Shown: in pieces, positions 26,134-35,876 of the stretch | Layout: each line of letters starts with the position of its first letter | How positions within the stretch are numbered: position 1 is the stretch's first letter | Assembly (NCBI RefSeq): GCF_024399475.1 | Contig: NZ_CP101620.1 | Location: 2,151,608-2,215,607 of the forward strand | Length of the DNA: 64,000 nt | Direction: 5' to 3' | Source of the DNA: Allocoprobacillus halotolerans | Lineage (GTDB): Bacteria; Bacillota_I; Bacilli_A; Erysipelotrichales; Coprobacillaceae | Position numbers and translations under genes: made by a program | Notes under the pieces: generated by a model | What the model was told of the DNA's origin: nothing | What the model saw: the letters and a program-made list of their open reading frames with translations, nothing else | Database searches by the model: none

Positions 26134-27162
26134 ATGATTTTTTTAACAACGAGTATAATTTGCACATTGCTTTCTCTTATATTAACATATTCAAAAAATT
26201 ATCAATCCATTATGGGTGCTCCTTTACTGGATATTTTACATCATGAAGTGACTATCATAAAAAATGAATATCAAATGATAACCCCTTATGAACAGGCACT
26301 TATTGAAAGAAATCTTATAGATTATGAAGTTTATAATGGATATATTTATAATGTATCCATTGGTTCTACAAATGTATCTTTAAAAGCATATTATCCTCAT
26401 GAAAAAGAAACTCTTCCTACAATAAAAGAAGAATTTTTCACGGCTTCTTTTTACAATAAGCAAGTAGAAGATATTTATTTGAGTTATGAACTTTATCATA
26501 CCCTTTTAAATAATTTTGATTCTTTGATATTGACAAATCAACAACACCAAAATATTGAAATTCAACCAAATAAAGTTTTGAATCCACACTTTGATTTATC
26601 TTTAAGTATATATCTTCCTTATGAAAATTTTATGGAATATCTTTATGCAACTGATGTGGATTTATCTCAGGAAAATGTGCAATCTATTTATGTTCATATA
26701 CAAAATCTTTCAGATATTCAAGATATTCAAAAAAGACTTCCTGAAGATTATGAAATCCTTAATGAAAATAATTTGATGTTTCATATTAATTCTGCAAAAC
26801 TTTTTGATTCAAATTATATTTTGATGATAGCTATTGTTGTATTCATTGCGTTTGTTATTTATAAAATATATAGATTAATGCGGGAACAACGAAATATAGC
26901 ATTATTTTCATCGTTAGGTATAAGCTATTCACAATTGATAAAAATGCTTGTCTATAAAGAAGGTATTAATTTTCTCTTTTCTTTCATTTTCAGTTGTATT
27001 ATGAGTTTTCTTGTATTGTTTTTGCTTGATTTATTGTCATTTCATACATGGGGTTATATGCTTTTGATGTCTGCCTTTTGTTTGATAATGATATTCATGA
27101 TTATTGTCATTTCATTTTGTATTCTATTGAAACTGATTCCTCTATATAAACTATTAAAATAG
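26134..27162 (+). CDS. FtsX/MacB-like permease, second module
   Basis: At least 342 residues; the true N-terminus probably lies upstream (near 26075-26100), fused to the ATPase. There is one helix at the start (IFLTTSIICTLLSLILTY), an extracytoplasmic domain of about 200 residues, then three C-terminal helices (ILMIAIVVFIAFVIYKIYRL; FSFIFSCIMSFLVLFLLDLL; LMSAFCLIMIFMIIVISFC). No Shine-Dalgarno is seen before ATG 26134. It forms with the first module a likely heteromeric exporter or a producer-immunity pump. A small hairpin TATAAAAT / ATTTTATA (27179-27196) follows. Confidence 0.72.
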   Translation: MIFLTTSIICTLLSLILTYSKNYQSIMGAPLLDILHHEVTIIKNEYQMITPYEQALIERNLIDYEVYNGYIYNVSIGSTNVSLKAYYPHEKETLPTIKEEFFTASFYNKQVEDIYLSYELYHTLLNNFDSLILTNQQHQNIEIQPNKVLNPHFDLSLSIYLPYENFMEYLYATDVDLSQENVQSIYVHIQNLSDIQDIQKRLPEDYEILNENNLMFHINSAKLFDSNYILMIAIVVFIAFVIYKIYRLMREQRNIALFSSLGISYSQLIKMLVYKEGINFLFSFIFSCIMSFLVLFLLDLLSFHTWGYMLLMSAFCLIMIFMIIVISFCILLKLIPLYKLLK

Positions 27163-27348
27163 CAATTATAATAATGAGTATAAAATTCATTTTATAATAT
27201 ATTCAAACATTATTTTTCTTGCTTTATAACAACATTGTATAGAAATTGAATTTTTAGTTGCCATCATGTAGTATTTTGGAAAAAGATGATGAAATAGCTT
27301 TCTATTTATGATAAAATATAACCTAGGAAAAGAGAGGAATTTTAAGTT

Positions 27349-29087
27349 ATGGATAATGTCATGAGATATATAGAACAAATTGGTATACGTAATCTCATTT
27401 TTATAGGTATGGGTCTGGTTGTATTTATTGTTCTTATGCTATTTTGCAGGGGAATGAGATTAAGGAAATATAGAAAATTGATTGTAGATGTAGAAAATCG
27501 TATGAATGGGATTAAATCTTTACCTTTACAGTATCGTTTAGGAAGAGTGCATAGTATTTCTAAGAATATGCCTGAAGTGTTGGAAAAGTATGAGGAATAT
27601 GCTCAAGAGTTTGAACGTATCTCTGATTACCAGAAAAATGAGTTAGGTGTTTTAGTTAATGAAGTTGATGAACAACTTTTTTATGGTAAACTAAGAAAGA
27701 TTTCTTCAAAAATGAAGGAATTAGAAAATATGTTAAAGATTTATGAAGATGATTCACAGGCTTTATTGGAAAAGATTGAAAAAATTACGGAAATTGAAAA
27801 TATTCAAAGAATTGAAATTATTCGTGTCAAAGAAAAGTATCGTCAACTCATAGATCGTTATGAAACTATTCGCTTTAAAGTAGAAGATTTTGTCAAAGGA
27901 ATAAAAAATATTTTCAACAATTTAGATGATTCCTTTGTTAAATTAGAAGATATGATGAATAATCAAAGATTTGAAGATGCGAAAACTTTAACGCAGGACA
28001 TTGATAAAAAAGTTGACTGGTTAACAGAACGTTTACAGGAATTACCGGATTATATTGCGATTGTCAGACAATATATTCCTAAGAAAATACATCATCTTGA
28101 TATGTTGATTAAAGATATGTCAAATGGTGAATTTTCATTAGATCAATTAAATGTTTCTGATCGTTATCAGGCAATTCAATCAACTTTAGAAACAACGACA
28201 CAGCATATTCAACAATTACAATTAGAAAATGTTGGAGAAGTCTTGCAGAAACTGGTTGATGATATTGATGTTCTCATGAAAGATTTAGAAGTAGAAAAGC
28301 AATCTTATGAAGAATTTAAAACAAAATGGGAAGATGCTTATACAAAAATTACACATATTTATGATCAATATAAGCAAGCTCTTATTGATCAAAATCGTAT
28401 TGAAAATTTATATTTAATTAATGAAGATTATGTGGATATTCAAGAAAAATATAAAGATTTTGATCAAATTTTAAGAACTTCTTATGAATTAGAAGAAGAA
28501 ATGAATGTTGGGAATTTCTCTTATTTACAAATGATTGACAAAGTGGAAAAAGTGAAAAATGAAGCTTTGTCCCATCAAGATGATTTGAATTCTTTCTTTG
28601 CTTTTAGAGATCATTTATATTTACAGGAACAACGCGCTATTGATGAATTAGAAAATATTAATATTGTTTTATTAGAAATTAAATCAGAAATCAAGAATAA
28701 ACATTTACCGATGATTAATGAATCTTATAAAGATTATATTCAGGATTCTTATGATAAAGCTGCTCAAATTCAAGCTTATCGTATGCATCGTCCTGTTGAA
28801 TTATCAGAGCTTTCTAAACGTGTAGATAGTGCTAGAGATATCATTTATAAATTATATGATAATGTACATAATTTGATTGTGACTGCTGAAATGGTAGAAG
28901 AAGCGATTGTTTTTGGAAATCGTTATCGTTCTAGCTTTTTGGAAGTGAATACTGAACTCACAAAAGCAGAAGTTTTGTTTAGAAATGGTGAATATACAAA
29001 GGCTTTATCGACAGCGGTGGATATTATTGAAAAGATTAAGCCTGGTTCTTATGAAAATTTAATTAAAAAACAAGTGAAAAGTCCTAA
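27349..29087 (+). CDS. ezrA: Septation ring formation regulator EzrA
   Basis: About 579 residues. One N-terminal membrane helix (residues 14-33, NLIFIGMGLVVFIVLMLFC) is followed by long spectrin-like coiled coils, the EzrA layout; EzrA restrains FtsZ ring assembly and is usually about 560-580 residues. As sequenced, the frame runs on to 29163 through a terminator hairpin and the next gene's ribosome site. Restoring one A in the A6 run near 29065-29070 ends the protein at 29087 with IKKTSEKS, inside the terminator stem. The gene order ezrA, cysteine desulfurase, thiI, SASP is as in Bacillus. Confidence 0.88.
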
Positions 29088-29100
29088 TTTGGACTTTTTT
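29077..29100 (+). terminator. ezrA terminator
   Basis: AAAAGTCC / GGACTTTT stem (29077-29084, 29091-29098), 6-nt loop, T-run; overlaps the inferred true ezrA stop. Confidence 0.85.
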
Positions 29101-29159
29101 AGTGGCTTTTTCTTAATAAAAATGGTATATATACATATAATGAACTATGGAGGAAAGAT

Positions 29160-30299
29160 ATGATTTATTTAGATTATGTATCAACAACACCTTTAAATCA
29201 AGAAGTGAATCATATGTATCAATCACTTTTAAATGATTATTTTGCGAATGCAGATTCATTATATTCTTTAGGATTAAAAACCAGTGCCTTGATGGAAAAA
29301 TCAAGAGAATTGACTGCTCAAATGTTGAAAGTTCTACCTGAAGAAATTATTTTTACAAGTGGTGCCAGTGAATCAAATAGTACGGCGATTAAAGGATGTG
29401 CTTTTCAATATCAAAATCGTGGAAAACATATTATCACGACGGCTGTGGAACATTCCAGTGTTTATCAGTCATGCATACAGTTACGAGATGTTTTTGGGTT
29501 TGAAGTTGATTTTATATCAGTGAATCAAAATGGTGAATTTAATTTAAAAGAATTGGAAGAAAAAATAAGAGATGATACGATTTTAGTGACACTGATGTAT
29601 GTCAATAATGAAGTAGGAATGATTTTTCCTATTCAAAAAGTTTATCAAATTATTCAAAAGAAGAATCCAAAAGTCAAATTACATGTTGATATGGTTCAAG
29701 CTTTGGGAAAATTGCCTATTGATTTGAGCTATGTTGATCTTGCAAGTTTTTCAGCTCATAAGATTTATGGATTAAAAGGAAGTGGTGTCTTATATAAAAA
29801 AGCTTCGACTTCACTTGTTCCTTTAATCAATGGCGGTCAACAGGAACAACAATTACGTGGTGGCACATCTAACACTGCAACGCATACAATGTTTGCGAAA
29901 ACATTAAGGTTAGCTTTAGAAAATTTAGATCAAAATTATCGTTATGTGACTTCGTTGAATCAATATGTCAGAAATCAACTTGATCAAATACCTGATATTG
30001 TCATCAATACACCTACCCAAAATGTATCTCCTTATATTTTAAATTTTTCATGTGTGGGATATAAACCAGAAGTTATTTTACATGCTTTAGAAATGCATGA
30101 ATGTTATGTATCAACCAAAAGTACATGTGCTTCACATAAAAATGATGTTTCTCGTACTTTACAGATGATGGGCATTGATGAAAAGATTGCGAAAAGTGCA
30201 ATTCGTATAAGTTTTTCGCATCAGACAACACAGGAAGAAATTGATGAATTTTTATTTTATTTAAAACAAGTTTTAAAAACAATTAAGAAACAGAGGTAG
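29160..30299 (+). CDS. Cysteine desulfurase (NifS/IscS-like, ThiI partner)
   Basis: 379 residues, PLP enzyme. The PLP Lys is in FSAHKIYG, the substrate-activating loop Cys in STKSTCASHK, and the cofactor contacts in SGASESN and AVEHSSV. It is directly followed by thiI (6 nt), as in Bacillus nifZ-thiI. The persulfide is therefore probably passed to ThiI for 4-thiouridine synthesis, although a general Fe-S role is possible. GGAGG precedes the ATG. Confidence 0.93.
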   Translation: MIYLDYVSTTPLNQEVNHMYQSLLNDYFANADSLYSLGLKTSALMEKSRELTAQMLKVLPEEIIFTSGASESNSTAIKGCAFQYQNRGKHIITTAVEHSSVYQSCIQLRDVFGFEVDFISVNQNGEFNLKELEEKIRDDTILVTLMYVNNEVGMIFPIQKVYQIIQKKNPKVKLHVDMVQALGKLPIDLSYVDLASFSAHKIYGLKGSGVLYKKASTSLVPLINGGQQEQQLRGGTSNTATHTMFAKTLRLALENLDQNYRYVTSLNQYVRNQLDQIPDIVINTPTQNVSPYILNFSCVGYKPEVILHALEMHECYVSTKSTCASHKNDVSRTLQMMGIDEKIAKSAIRISFSHQTTQEEIDEFLFYLKQVLKTIKKQR

Positions 30300-30305
30300 T
30301 TATTC

Positions 30306-31502
30306 ATGGAATGTAATCATATTTTAGTAAGATTTGGAGAATTGACAACCAAAGGAAAAAATCGTAAAATTTTTATTCGTAAATTGACTCAAAATACAAA
30401 AGAGATATTAAAAGATTTTACTCATTTGAGATATGAGATGTCATTTGATCGTCTATATATTTTGTTGAATGGTGAAAATCCAGAGGCTGTATGTCAAAAG
30501 TTACAGACAGTCTTTGGAATTCATTCATTTTCGTTGTGTTATAAAGTAGAAAGTGATATAGAAAAGATTAAAGATGTTTGTTTAGATATTATTGAAAAAA
30601 ATGAGGGAAAAACTTTTAAGATTCAAACGAAACGTAATGATAAAGATTTTCCACTTCACTCCCATGATGTGAATACCACAATTGCTGGACATATCTTTCA
30701 TCATACGACAAAAGATTTAAAGGTTGATGTTCATCATCCAGATATTTTGATTAAAGTGGAATTACGTAAAGAATGTACATATGTGATGGATAATGTGATC
30801 AAAGGTGCTGGAGGTTATCCGGTAGGCATTGGTGGTAAAGCCTTATTGATGTTATCAGGTGGGATTGATTCACCAGTTGCTGGATATCTAACAATGAAAC
30901 GTGGGGTTGATATTGAATGTATTCATTATGCCTCACCACCTTATACAAATGCACTGGCAAGAGAAAAGGTGCTGGATCTTGTGGATGTATTAAGACGTTA
31001 TACACATGGCAAAATCACTGTTCATATTATCCCTTTTACTGATTTACAATTAGCTGTTTATGATCACTGTGATGAAAGTTATGCGATGACAATTATGCGA
31101 CGTATGATGTATCGTATTGCAGAAGGTGTGGCTCAAAAAAATCAATGTTTAGCGCTTGTGAATGGGGAGAGTATTGGACAGGTGGCCTCACAAACATTAG
31201 AAAGTATGTCAGTTATTAATGAAGTTATTCGTATGCCGGTAATTAGACCAGTGGCTTGCATGGATAAATTAGAAATTATTGATATTGCTGAAAAAATTGG
31301 AACTTATGATATTTCGATAAGACCTCATGAAGATTGTTGTACAATTTTCACTCCTAAACAACCTGCAACAAAACCAAAAAGTTATAAGGCTGAAGCTTTG
31401 GAAGAAATTTGGGATTTTCAATCAATGGTTGAAACATGTATTGAACAATGTGAAACTATTGTGATTGATGATCATTATCAAGAAGTTGATGATTTATTTT
31501 AG
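30306..31502 (+). CDS. thiI: tRNA 4-thiouridine synthase ThiI
   Basis: 398 residues. N-terminal ferredoxin-like and THUMP domains (about 1-165, including LVRFGELTTKGKNR) are followed by a PP-loop ATP-pyrophosphatase with LSGGIDSPVAGY (about 182-193). There is no C-terminal rhodanese domain, as usual in Firmicutes. It adenylates U8 of tRNA and transfers sulfur from the upstream cysteine desulfurase. Confidence 0.95.
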   Translation: MECNHILVRFGELTTKGKNRKIFIRKLTQNTKEILKDFTHLRYEMSFDRLYILLNGENPEAVCQKLQTVFGIHSFSLCYKVESDIEKIKDVCLDIIEKNEGKTFKIQTKRNDKDFPLHSHDVNTTIAGHIFHHTTKDLKVDVHHPDILIKVELRKECTYVMDNVIKGAGGYPVGIGGKALLMLSGGIDSPVAGYLTMKRGVDIECIHYASPPYTNALAREKVLDLVDVLRRYTHGKITVHIIPFTDLQLAVYDHCDESYAMTIMRRMMYRIAEGVAQKNQCLALVNGESIGQVASQTLESMSVINEVIRMPVIRPVACMDKLEIIDIAEKIGTYDISIRPHEDCCTIFTPKQPATKPKSYKAEALEEIWDFQSMVETCIEQCETIVIDDHYQEVDDLF

Positions 31503-31551
31503 AAGGTGCAACAAATTTGATTTTTATAAAATAAAAAAATTTGAAAATTAA

Positions 31552-31581
31552 TGAATAATTTTGTCATCCTGACACAAACTA
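31552..31581 (+). promoter_or_regulatory. Probable sigma-G (forespore) promoter of the SASP gene
   Basis: TGAATA (31552-31557), 17 nt, CAAACTA (31575-31581). The Bacillus sigma-G consensus is close to TGHATA and CATACTA. The start point would be near 31588, 16 nt before the ATG. The match fits the known control of SASP genes in Bacillus. Confidence 0.65.
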
Positions 31582-31593
31582 ATTGTGTCAGGA
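31567..31593 (+). promoter_or_regulatory. Perfect 11-bp inverted repeat overlapping -10 box and Shine-Dalgarno
   Basis: TCCTGACACAA / TTGTGTCAGGA (31567-31577, 31583-31593) around ACTAA. The right arm includes the first bases of AGGAGG (31590-31595). It may be a DNA operator or, if transcription starts upstream, a hairpin masking the ribosome site. Confidence 0.7.
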
Positions 31594-31603
31594 GGTGAAA
31601 GCA

Positions 31604-31819
31604 ATGAACTCAAAAAATTCAAGCAAAAACAGATTAGTTGTTCCTGGTGCTCAAAATGCAATTGATCAAATGAAATACGAAATCGCTAATGAATTTGGTG
31701 TCAATCTTGGACCTGATGCAACAGCTCGTGCAAACGGATCTGTTGGTGGTGAAATCACTAAGAGATTAGTTGAAATGGGACAAAATCAGATGGCAGGTAG
31801 ACAATCTCAAAGTCGTTAA
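31604..31819 (+). CDS. Alpha/beta-type small acid-soluble spore protein
   Basis: 71 residues starting [19 protein letters not shown]. It has the family marks YEIANEFGV, which contains the spore-protease (GPR) cleavage site after Glu, [15 protein letters not shown] and EITKRLVEM. The protein coats and protects DNA in spores and is degraded at germination. Start 31604 follows AGGAGGTGA; the in-frame ATG at 31583 lies upstream of the ribosome site. Evidence that the organism makes endospores. Confidence 0.97.
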   Translation: MNSKNSSKNRLVVPGAQNAIDQMKYEIANEFGVNLGPDATARANGSVGGEITKRLVEMGQNQMAGRQSQSR

Positions 31820-31831
31820 GCTATGATAAAA

Positions 31832-31870
31832 AATCCTAGTCATAATGAATATTATGAGTAGGGTTTTTTT
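31832..31870 (+). terminator. SASP gene terminator
   Basis: Imperfect stem AATCCTAGTCATAAT / ATTATGAGTAGGGTT followed by T7. Confidence 0.85.
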
Positions 31871-31981
31871 ATATTTTAAGCAATCTTTCATGAAATGTGT
31901 ATTCGCTTTCAAATTTTTGTTGTGTTTATTCTACAATTTATGTAAAATAGATATATGCTAGTATTGTAGGAGGAAAAATAT

Positions 31982-33177
31982 ATGACAAAAATTATGGCAG
32001 TAAATGCTGGAAGTTCATCATTAAAATTTCAATTATTTGAGATGCCAGAAGAAACAGTCATTACATCTGGGATTGTTGAAAGAATTGGGATGGATGATGG
32101 TATTTTTACAATAAAATATAATGGAGAAAAAAGACAACAACTTGTCCAATTCCTGATCATCAGGTTGCTGTTGAAATGTTATTGAAGGCATTGGTTGATG
32201 AAGGTGTTGTAAAAGAATTAAAAGAAATTGATGCAGTAGGACATCGTATTGTTCATGGTGGAGAATATTTCAGTGATAGTGCAGTGGTTGATGACGATGT
32301 TGTTGCTAAGGTTGAAGAACTTTGTGAATTGGCACCATTGCATAATCCAGCACATTTGATTGGTTATCGTGCGTTTAAAGCTGAATTGCCTGAAGTGAAA
32401 CATGTCTTTACTTTTGATACAGCTTTCCATCAAACTTTAGATAAAGAAAGATATTTATATCCACTACCATTAGAATATTATACAGATTTAAAAGTGAGAC
32501 GTTATGGTGCTCATGGAACAAGTCATAAATATGTATCAGAACAAGTGATGGATATGTTAGGAAATCCAACAGATTCACGTATTATTGTTTGTCATTTAGG
32601 AAATGGAGCTAGTATTTCGGCTGTTTTAAATGGTGAATGTATTGATACATCAATGGGATTTACACCTCTTGCTGGAGTTATGATGGGAACACGTTGTGGT
32701 GATGTTGATCCATCTATTATGCCTTATTTATGTAAGAAATTAAATAAAACAGCTGATGAAGTTTTAGAAATCTACAATAAAAAATCAGGAATGCTTGGTA
32801 TTTCTGGTATTTCATCTGATTCACGTGATATTGAAAATGCTTTATTTAATGATGGTGATGATCGTGCTTTATTAACAAGTTTATTATATGCACGTATTGT
32901 TTCTAAATATATTGGTGCATACTATGCTGAATTAGGTGGTTGTGATGCGATTGCCTTTACAGCGGGTGTTGGAGAAAATGCTGCTTATTTAAGAAGACTT
33001 ATTATTGATGATGTATCAAAAGCCTTTGGTGTTTTCCTTGATGAAAAGTTAAATGCGATAAGAAGTGATGAAAATAGAGTGATTTCTCACCAGTTCTCAC
33101 AAATTAAAGTTATGGTGATTCCAACAAATGAAGAAGTGATGATTGCTAGAGATACAGTCAGATTATTAGAATTATAG
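31982..33177 (+). CDS. ackA: Acetate kinase (frameshifted in this assembly)
   Basis: 398 residues after restoring one C in CC at 32146-32147, which turns LVQF into LVPIPDHQ and joins both frames. Marks: [13 protein letters not shown] at the start, [35 protein letters not shown]. It makes ATP from acetyl phosphate in fermentation. GGAGG precedes the ATG. The partner pta is not in the window. Confidence 0.95.
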
Positions 33178-33203
33178 GAGTTGAGTTCATTCAACTCTTT
33201 TTT
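33178..33203 (+). terminator. ackA terminator
   Basis: GAGTTGA / TCAACTC stem (33178-33184, 33191-33197), T7 run; starts one base after the stop. Confidence 0.9.
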
Positions 33204-33292
33204 ATTAACAGAAATATAGCTAAGAATTAGTTTTTTATAAGTTCATATTTATATGATAATATGGTATTATGATAGACAAAGGTGATGGAAAG

Positions 33293-34225
33293 ATGGAAAA
33301 AATATTAAGAATTAGAAAAGAATATGATCAAATTATTATATATCGACATGTTAATCCGGACTTGGATGCATTTGGTTCACAGTTTGGTATGTATTGGACT
33401 TTAAAGGCTTTATATCCTCAAAAGAATATTGTATTGGCAGGGCAAATGGAAAGTGATTTATTAAAATACTATCCAGCTTTTAATAGAGGAGAAGTACAAA
33501 AAGGATATACATTAGGTATTGTTTTAGATACTGCGAATCGTGAACGTATTGATGGTGATATCACTTTATGTGATCAAATTTTAAAAATTGATCATCACAT
33601 TGTTGTGGATTCTTATGGTGATGTGAATATTGAAGATGAAAAAGCATCTTCATGTAGTGAAATTGTGACTTTGTTATTGAAACAGGCGCAAGTTAGGATA
33701 CCTATAGAGGCAGCTAATGCTTTGTATTTAGGAATTATTGGAGATAGTAATCGTTTTTTATATCAATCAACATCACAAAAGACATTTGAAGCAGCCTCTT
33801 ATCTTTTGGATATGAAAATCAACATTGAAGATTTATATCAACAATTATATATGCGTACAAAAAAAGATTTAGAAATTACAAAATTTATTTATAATCATTA
33901 TCAAGAAGATGGAGCGATTGCCTGGTATTATTTAAGTGATGAAGATTTACAATCTTTACAGATGAGTCGTGAACAAGGTTCATCTTATGTTAATACATTA
34001 GCTAATTTTGAAGAATATCAAATATGGTTAGCTGTTACTCAAAATAAAAAAGACAATAACTATCGTGTCAGTATGCGTAGTCGCAAAATTCCTGTTAATG
34101 AAGTGGCGGCATTGTTTCATGGGGGTGGACATGCATATGCCTCAGGAGCCACTTTAGAATCTTTAGATGAACTTAATCAACTTATAGAAAAATTAAAGGA
34201 GAAAATCAATGGAAAACATATTTGA
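33293..34225 (+). CDS. nrnA: DHH-family phosphoesterase, NrnA-like
   Basis: 310 residues. The DHH domain has RHVNPDLDAFGS (usually H-x-x-P-D-x-D) and KIDHHI; the DHHA1 domain has GGGHAYASGA. NrnA enzymes degrade nano-RNA and pAp, or linear dinucleotides from c-di-AMP. Start 33293 (MEKILRI) is chosen because AAAGGTGA is 7 nt upstream; ATG 33269 has no ribosome site. It overlaps the next gene by 17 nt. Confidence 0.85.
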   Translation: MEKILRIRKEYDQIIIYRHVNPDLDAFGSQFGMYWTLKALYPQKNIVLAGQMESDLLKYYPAFNRGEVQKGYTLGIVLDTANRERIDGDITLCDQILKIDHHIVVDSYGDVNIEDEKASSCSEIVTLLLKQAQVRIPIEAANALYLGIIGDSNRFLYQSTSQKTFEAASYLLDMKINIEDLYQQLYMRTKKDLEITKFIYNHYQEDGAIAWYYLSDEDLQSLQMSREQGSSYVNTLANFEEYQIWLAVTQNKKDNNYRVSMRSRKIPVNEVAALFHGGGHAYASGATLESLDELNQLIEKLKEKINGKHI

Positions 34226-35864
34226 AAAATTTTTTACAAGAATGACAGAAAATAGACAACGTCAGTTTTTTCATCAACGTCAACCTCAAAAAGGAGGCAC
34301 ATTAAAAGCGTTGATTATTGTTTTTGTGGTCTTTTTAATCGTGGAATATTTTGTATTGATTCCTATTAATTTAAGATCACCAGATTTTATTTTCTTTTTA
34401 AGTATTGAAATGGTTATATTTATTGCTTTAAGATCTTTGTTTCAGGCTTCATTTGATAAAATAAACAAAATCTTAAGTGCTATCGTTGCATTATTGTTGG
34501 TTTATGTATTTGCGGGACAATTAATCAGTTCACCTGTCTTTTTTGCATCAAGTTATCAACAACAATTAAATGTTGATAAAAATGCAGATTTTTATCAAGA
34601 TAATCCTAAAGTTAATTTTCAATCGATTCCTGTTGTAGATAAAGAAAGTGCTCAACGTTTAGGAGATCGTAAAATGGGTGAAATTGTGGATTATGTTTCA
34701 CAATTTGAAGTTGACAATGATTATGTTCAAATTAATTATCAAGATAAACCTTTTAGAGTGACAACTATATCATATAGTGATTTGATTAAATGGTTTACCA
34801 ATCATAGTGAGGGTTTACCTGCTTATATTCGTGTGGATATGGTAACACAGGAAAGTGAAGTCGTACGTTTAGAAGAAGGTATCAAATATTCACATTCAGA
34901 TTTATTCTTTAGAAATATTGATCGTCATTTACGTATTCATTATCCAACGAAGATGTTTGAAACGCCTTCTTTTGAAATTGATGATGATGGTCATCCTTAT
35001 TGGGTAGCACCAACTTATACTTATAAAATTGGACTGTTTGGTGGAAAAGACATTACTGGTGCTGTTTTAGTTGATGCTATTAGTGGAGAGTGTCAATATT
35101 ATGATATTCAAGATGTTCCAACATGGATTGATCGCGTTTATCCTTCTGAACTATTACTAGAACAATTAAATAACTGGGGAAAATATACACATGGTTTCTT
35201 TAATACTATTTTTTCTCAAAAGGGTGTGTTAAAACCAACGGATGGTTACAATTATATTGCTTTAAATGATGATGTCTATTTATATACTGGTTTAACTTCA
35301 GTTTCTAATGATGCTTCGAATGTTGGGTTTGCATTGATCAATATGCGTACCAAAGAAGCTAAATATTATGCGATTAGTGGGGCTGAAGAATTCTCTGCTA
35401 TGTCGTCTGCTGAAGGAAAAGTCACAGATTTAAAATATACAGCGACTTTCCCTATCTTGATTAATGCAGGTGGCGAACCAACTTATTTTATGTCTTTAAA
35501 AGATAGTGCCGGATTGGTTAAAAAATATGCTTTTGTGAGTGTTGGTAATTATCAGATTGTTTCAGTAGGAGATAGTGTTGCTGAGGCTGAAAAAGAATAT
35601 TATACATTATTAAAAGATAATGGAAAAACACAGGTGGAATTTGAAAATAGTGAGTTAACATCACAAATCACTGCGATTCAAGAGGTTGTGGTGAATGGAA
35701 ATTCTCAATATTATTTCCAACTTCAAGATTCTCAGCAGATTTATATAGCACCAGTATCACTCAATGCACAGTTACCATTTTTAAAGGTTGGTGATACGGT
35801 TACGATTGAATATGTTAATGATGAGTCAACTTCACAAACTGTGTCTTCCATTACAGTGAAATAG
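34209..35864 (+). CDS. Large membrane-anchored protein of unknown function
   Basis: 551 residues. Three hydrophobic segments near the start (about 33-54, 59-77 and 86-110) are followed by a long hydrophilic, probably extracytoplasmic part (about 115-551) with many aromatic residues and beta-type spacing. No catalytic motif is seen. It overlaps nrnA by 17 nt and precedes the Sel1-repeat gene by 12 nt, so the three probably form one transcript. I recognise no named family. A role at the cell envelope is only inferred from topology. Confidence 0.6.
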   Translation: MENIFEKFFTRMTENRQRQFFHQRQPQKGGTLKALIIVFVVFLIVEYFVLIPINLRSPDFIFFLSIEMVIFIALRSLFQASFDKINKILSAIVALLLVYVFAGQLISSPVFFASSYQQQLNVDKNADFYQDNPKVNFQSIPVVDKESAQRLGDRKMGEIVDYVSQFEVDNDYVQINYQDKPFRVTTISYSDLIKWFTNHSEGLPAYIRVDMVTQESEVVRLEEGIKYSHSDLFFRNIDRHLRIHYPTKMFETPSFEIDDDGHPYWVAPTYTYKIGLFGGKDITGAVLVDAISGECQYYDIQDVPTWIDRVYPSELLLEQLNNWGKYTHGFFNTIFSQKGVLKPTDGYNYIALNDDVYLYTGLTSVSNDASNVGFALINMRTKEAKYYAISGAEEFSAMSSAEGKVTDLKYTATFPILINAGGEPTYFMSLKDSAGLVKKYAFVSVGNYQIVSVGDSVAEAEKEYYTLLKDNGKTQVEFENSELTSQITAIQEVVVNGNSQYYFQLQDSQQIYIAPVSLNAQLPFLKVGDTVTIEYVNDESTSQTVSSITVK

Positions 35865-35876
35865 GAGGGGGATAAT

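Noticed and set aside
22910-27162. Lactococcin 972-type bacteriocin system
   Set aside because: The gene context is reminiscent, but I see no match of the secreted protein to that family, and the transporter architecture differs (two ATPase/FtsX modules, not one ATPase plus one very large membrane protein).
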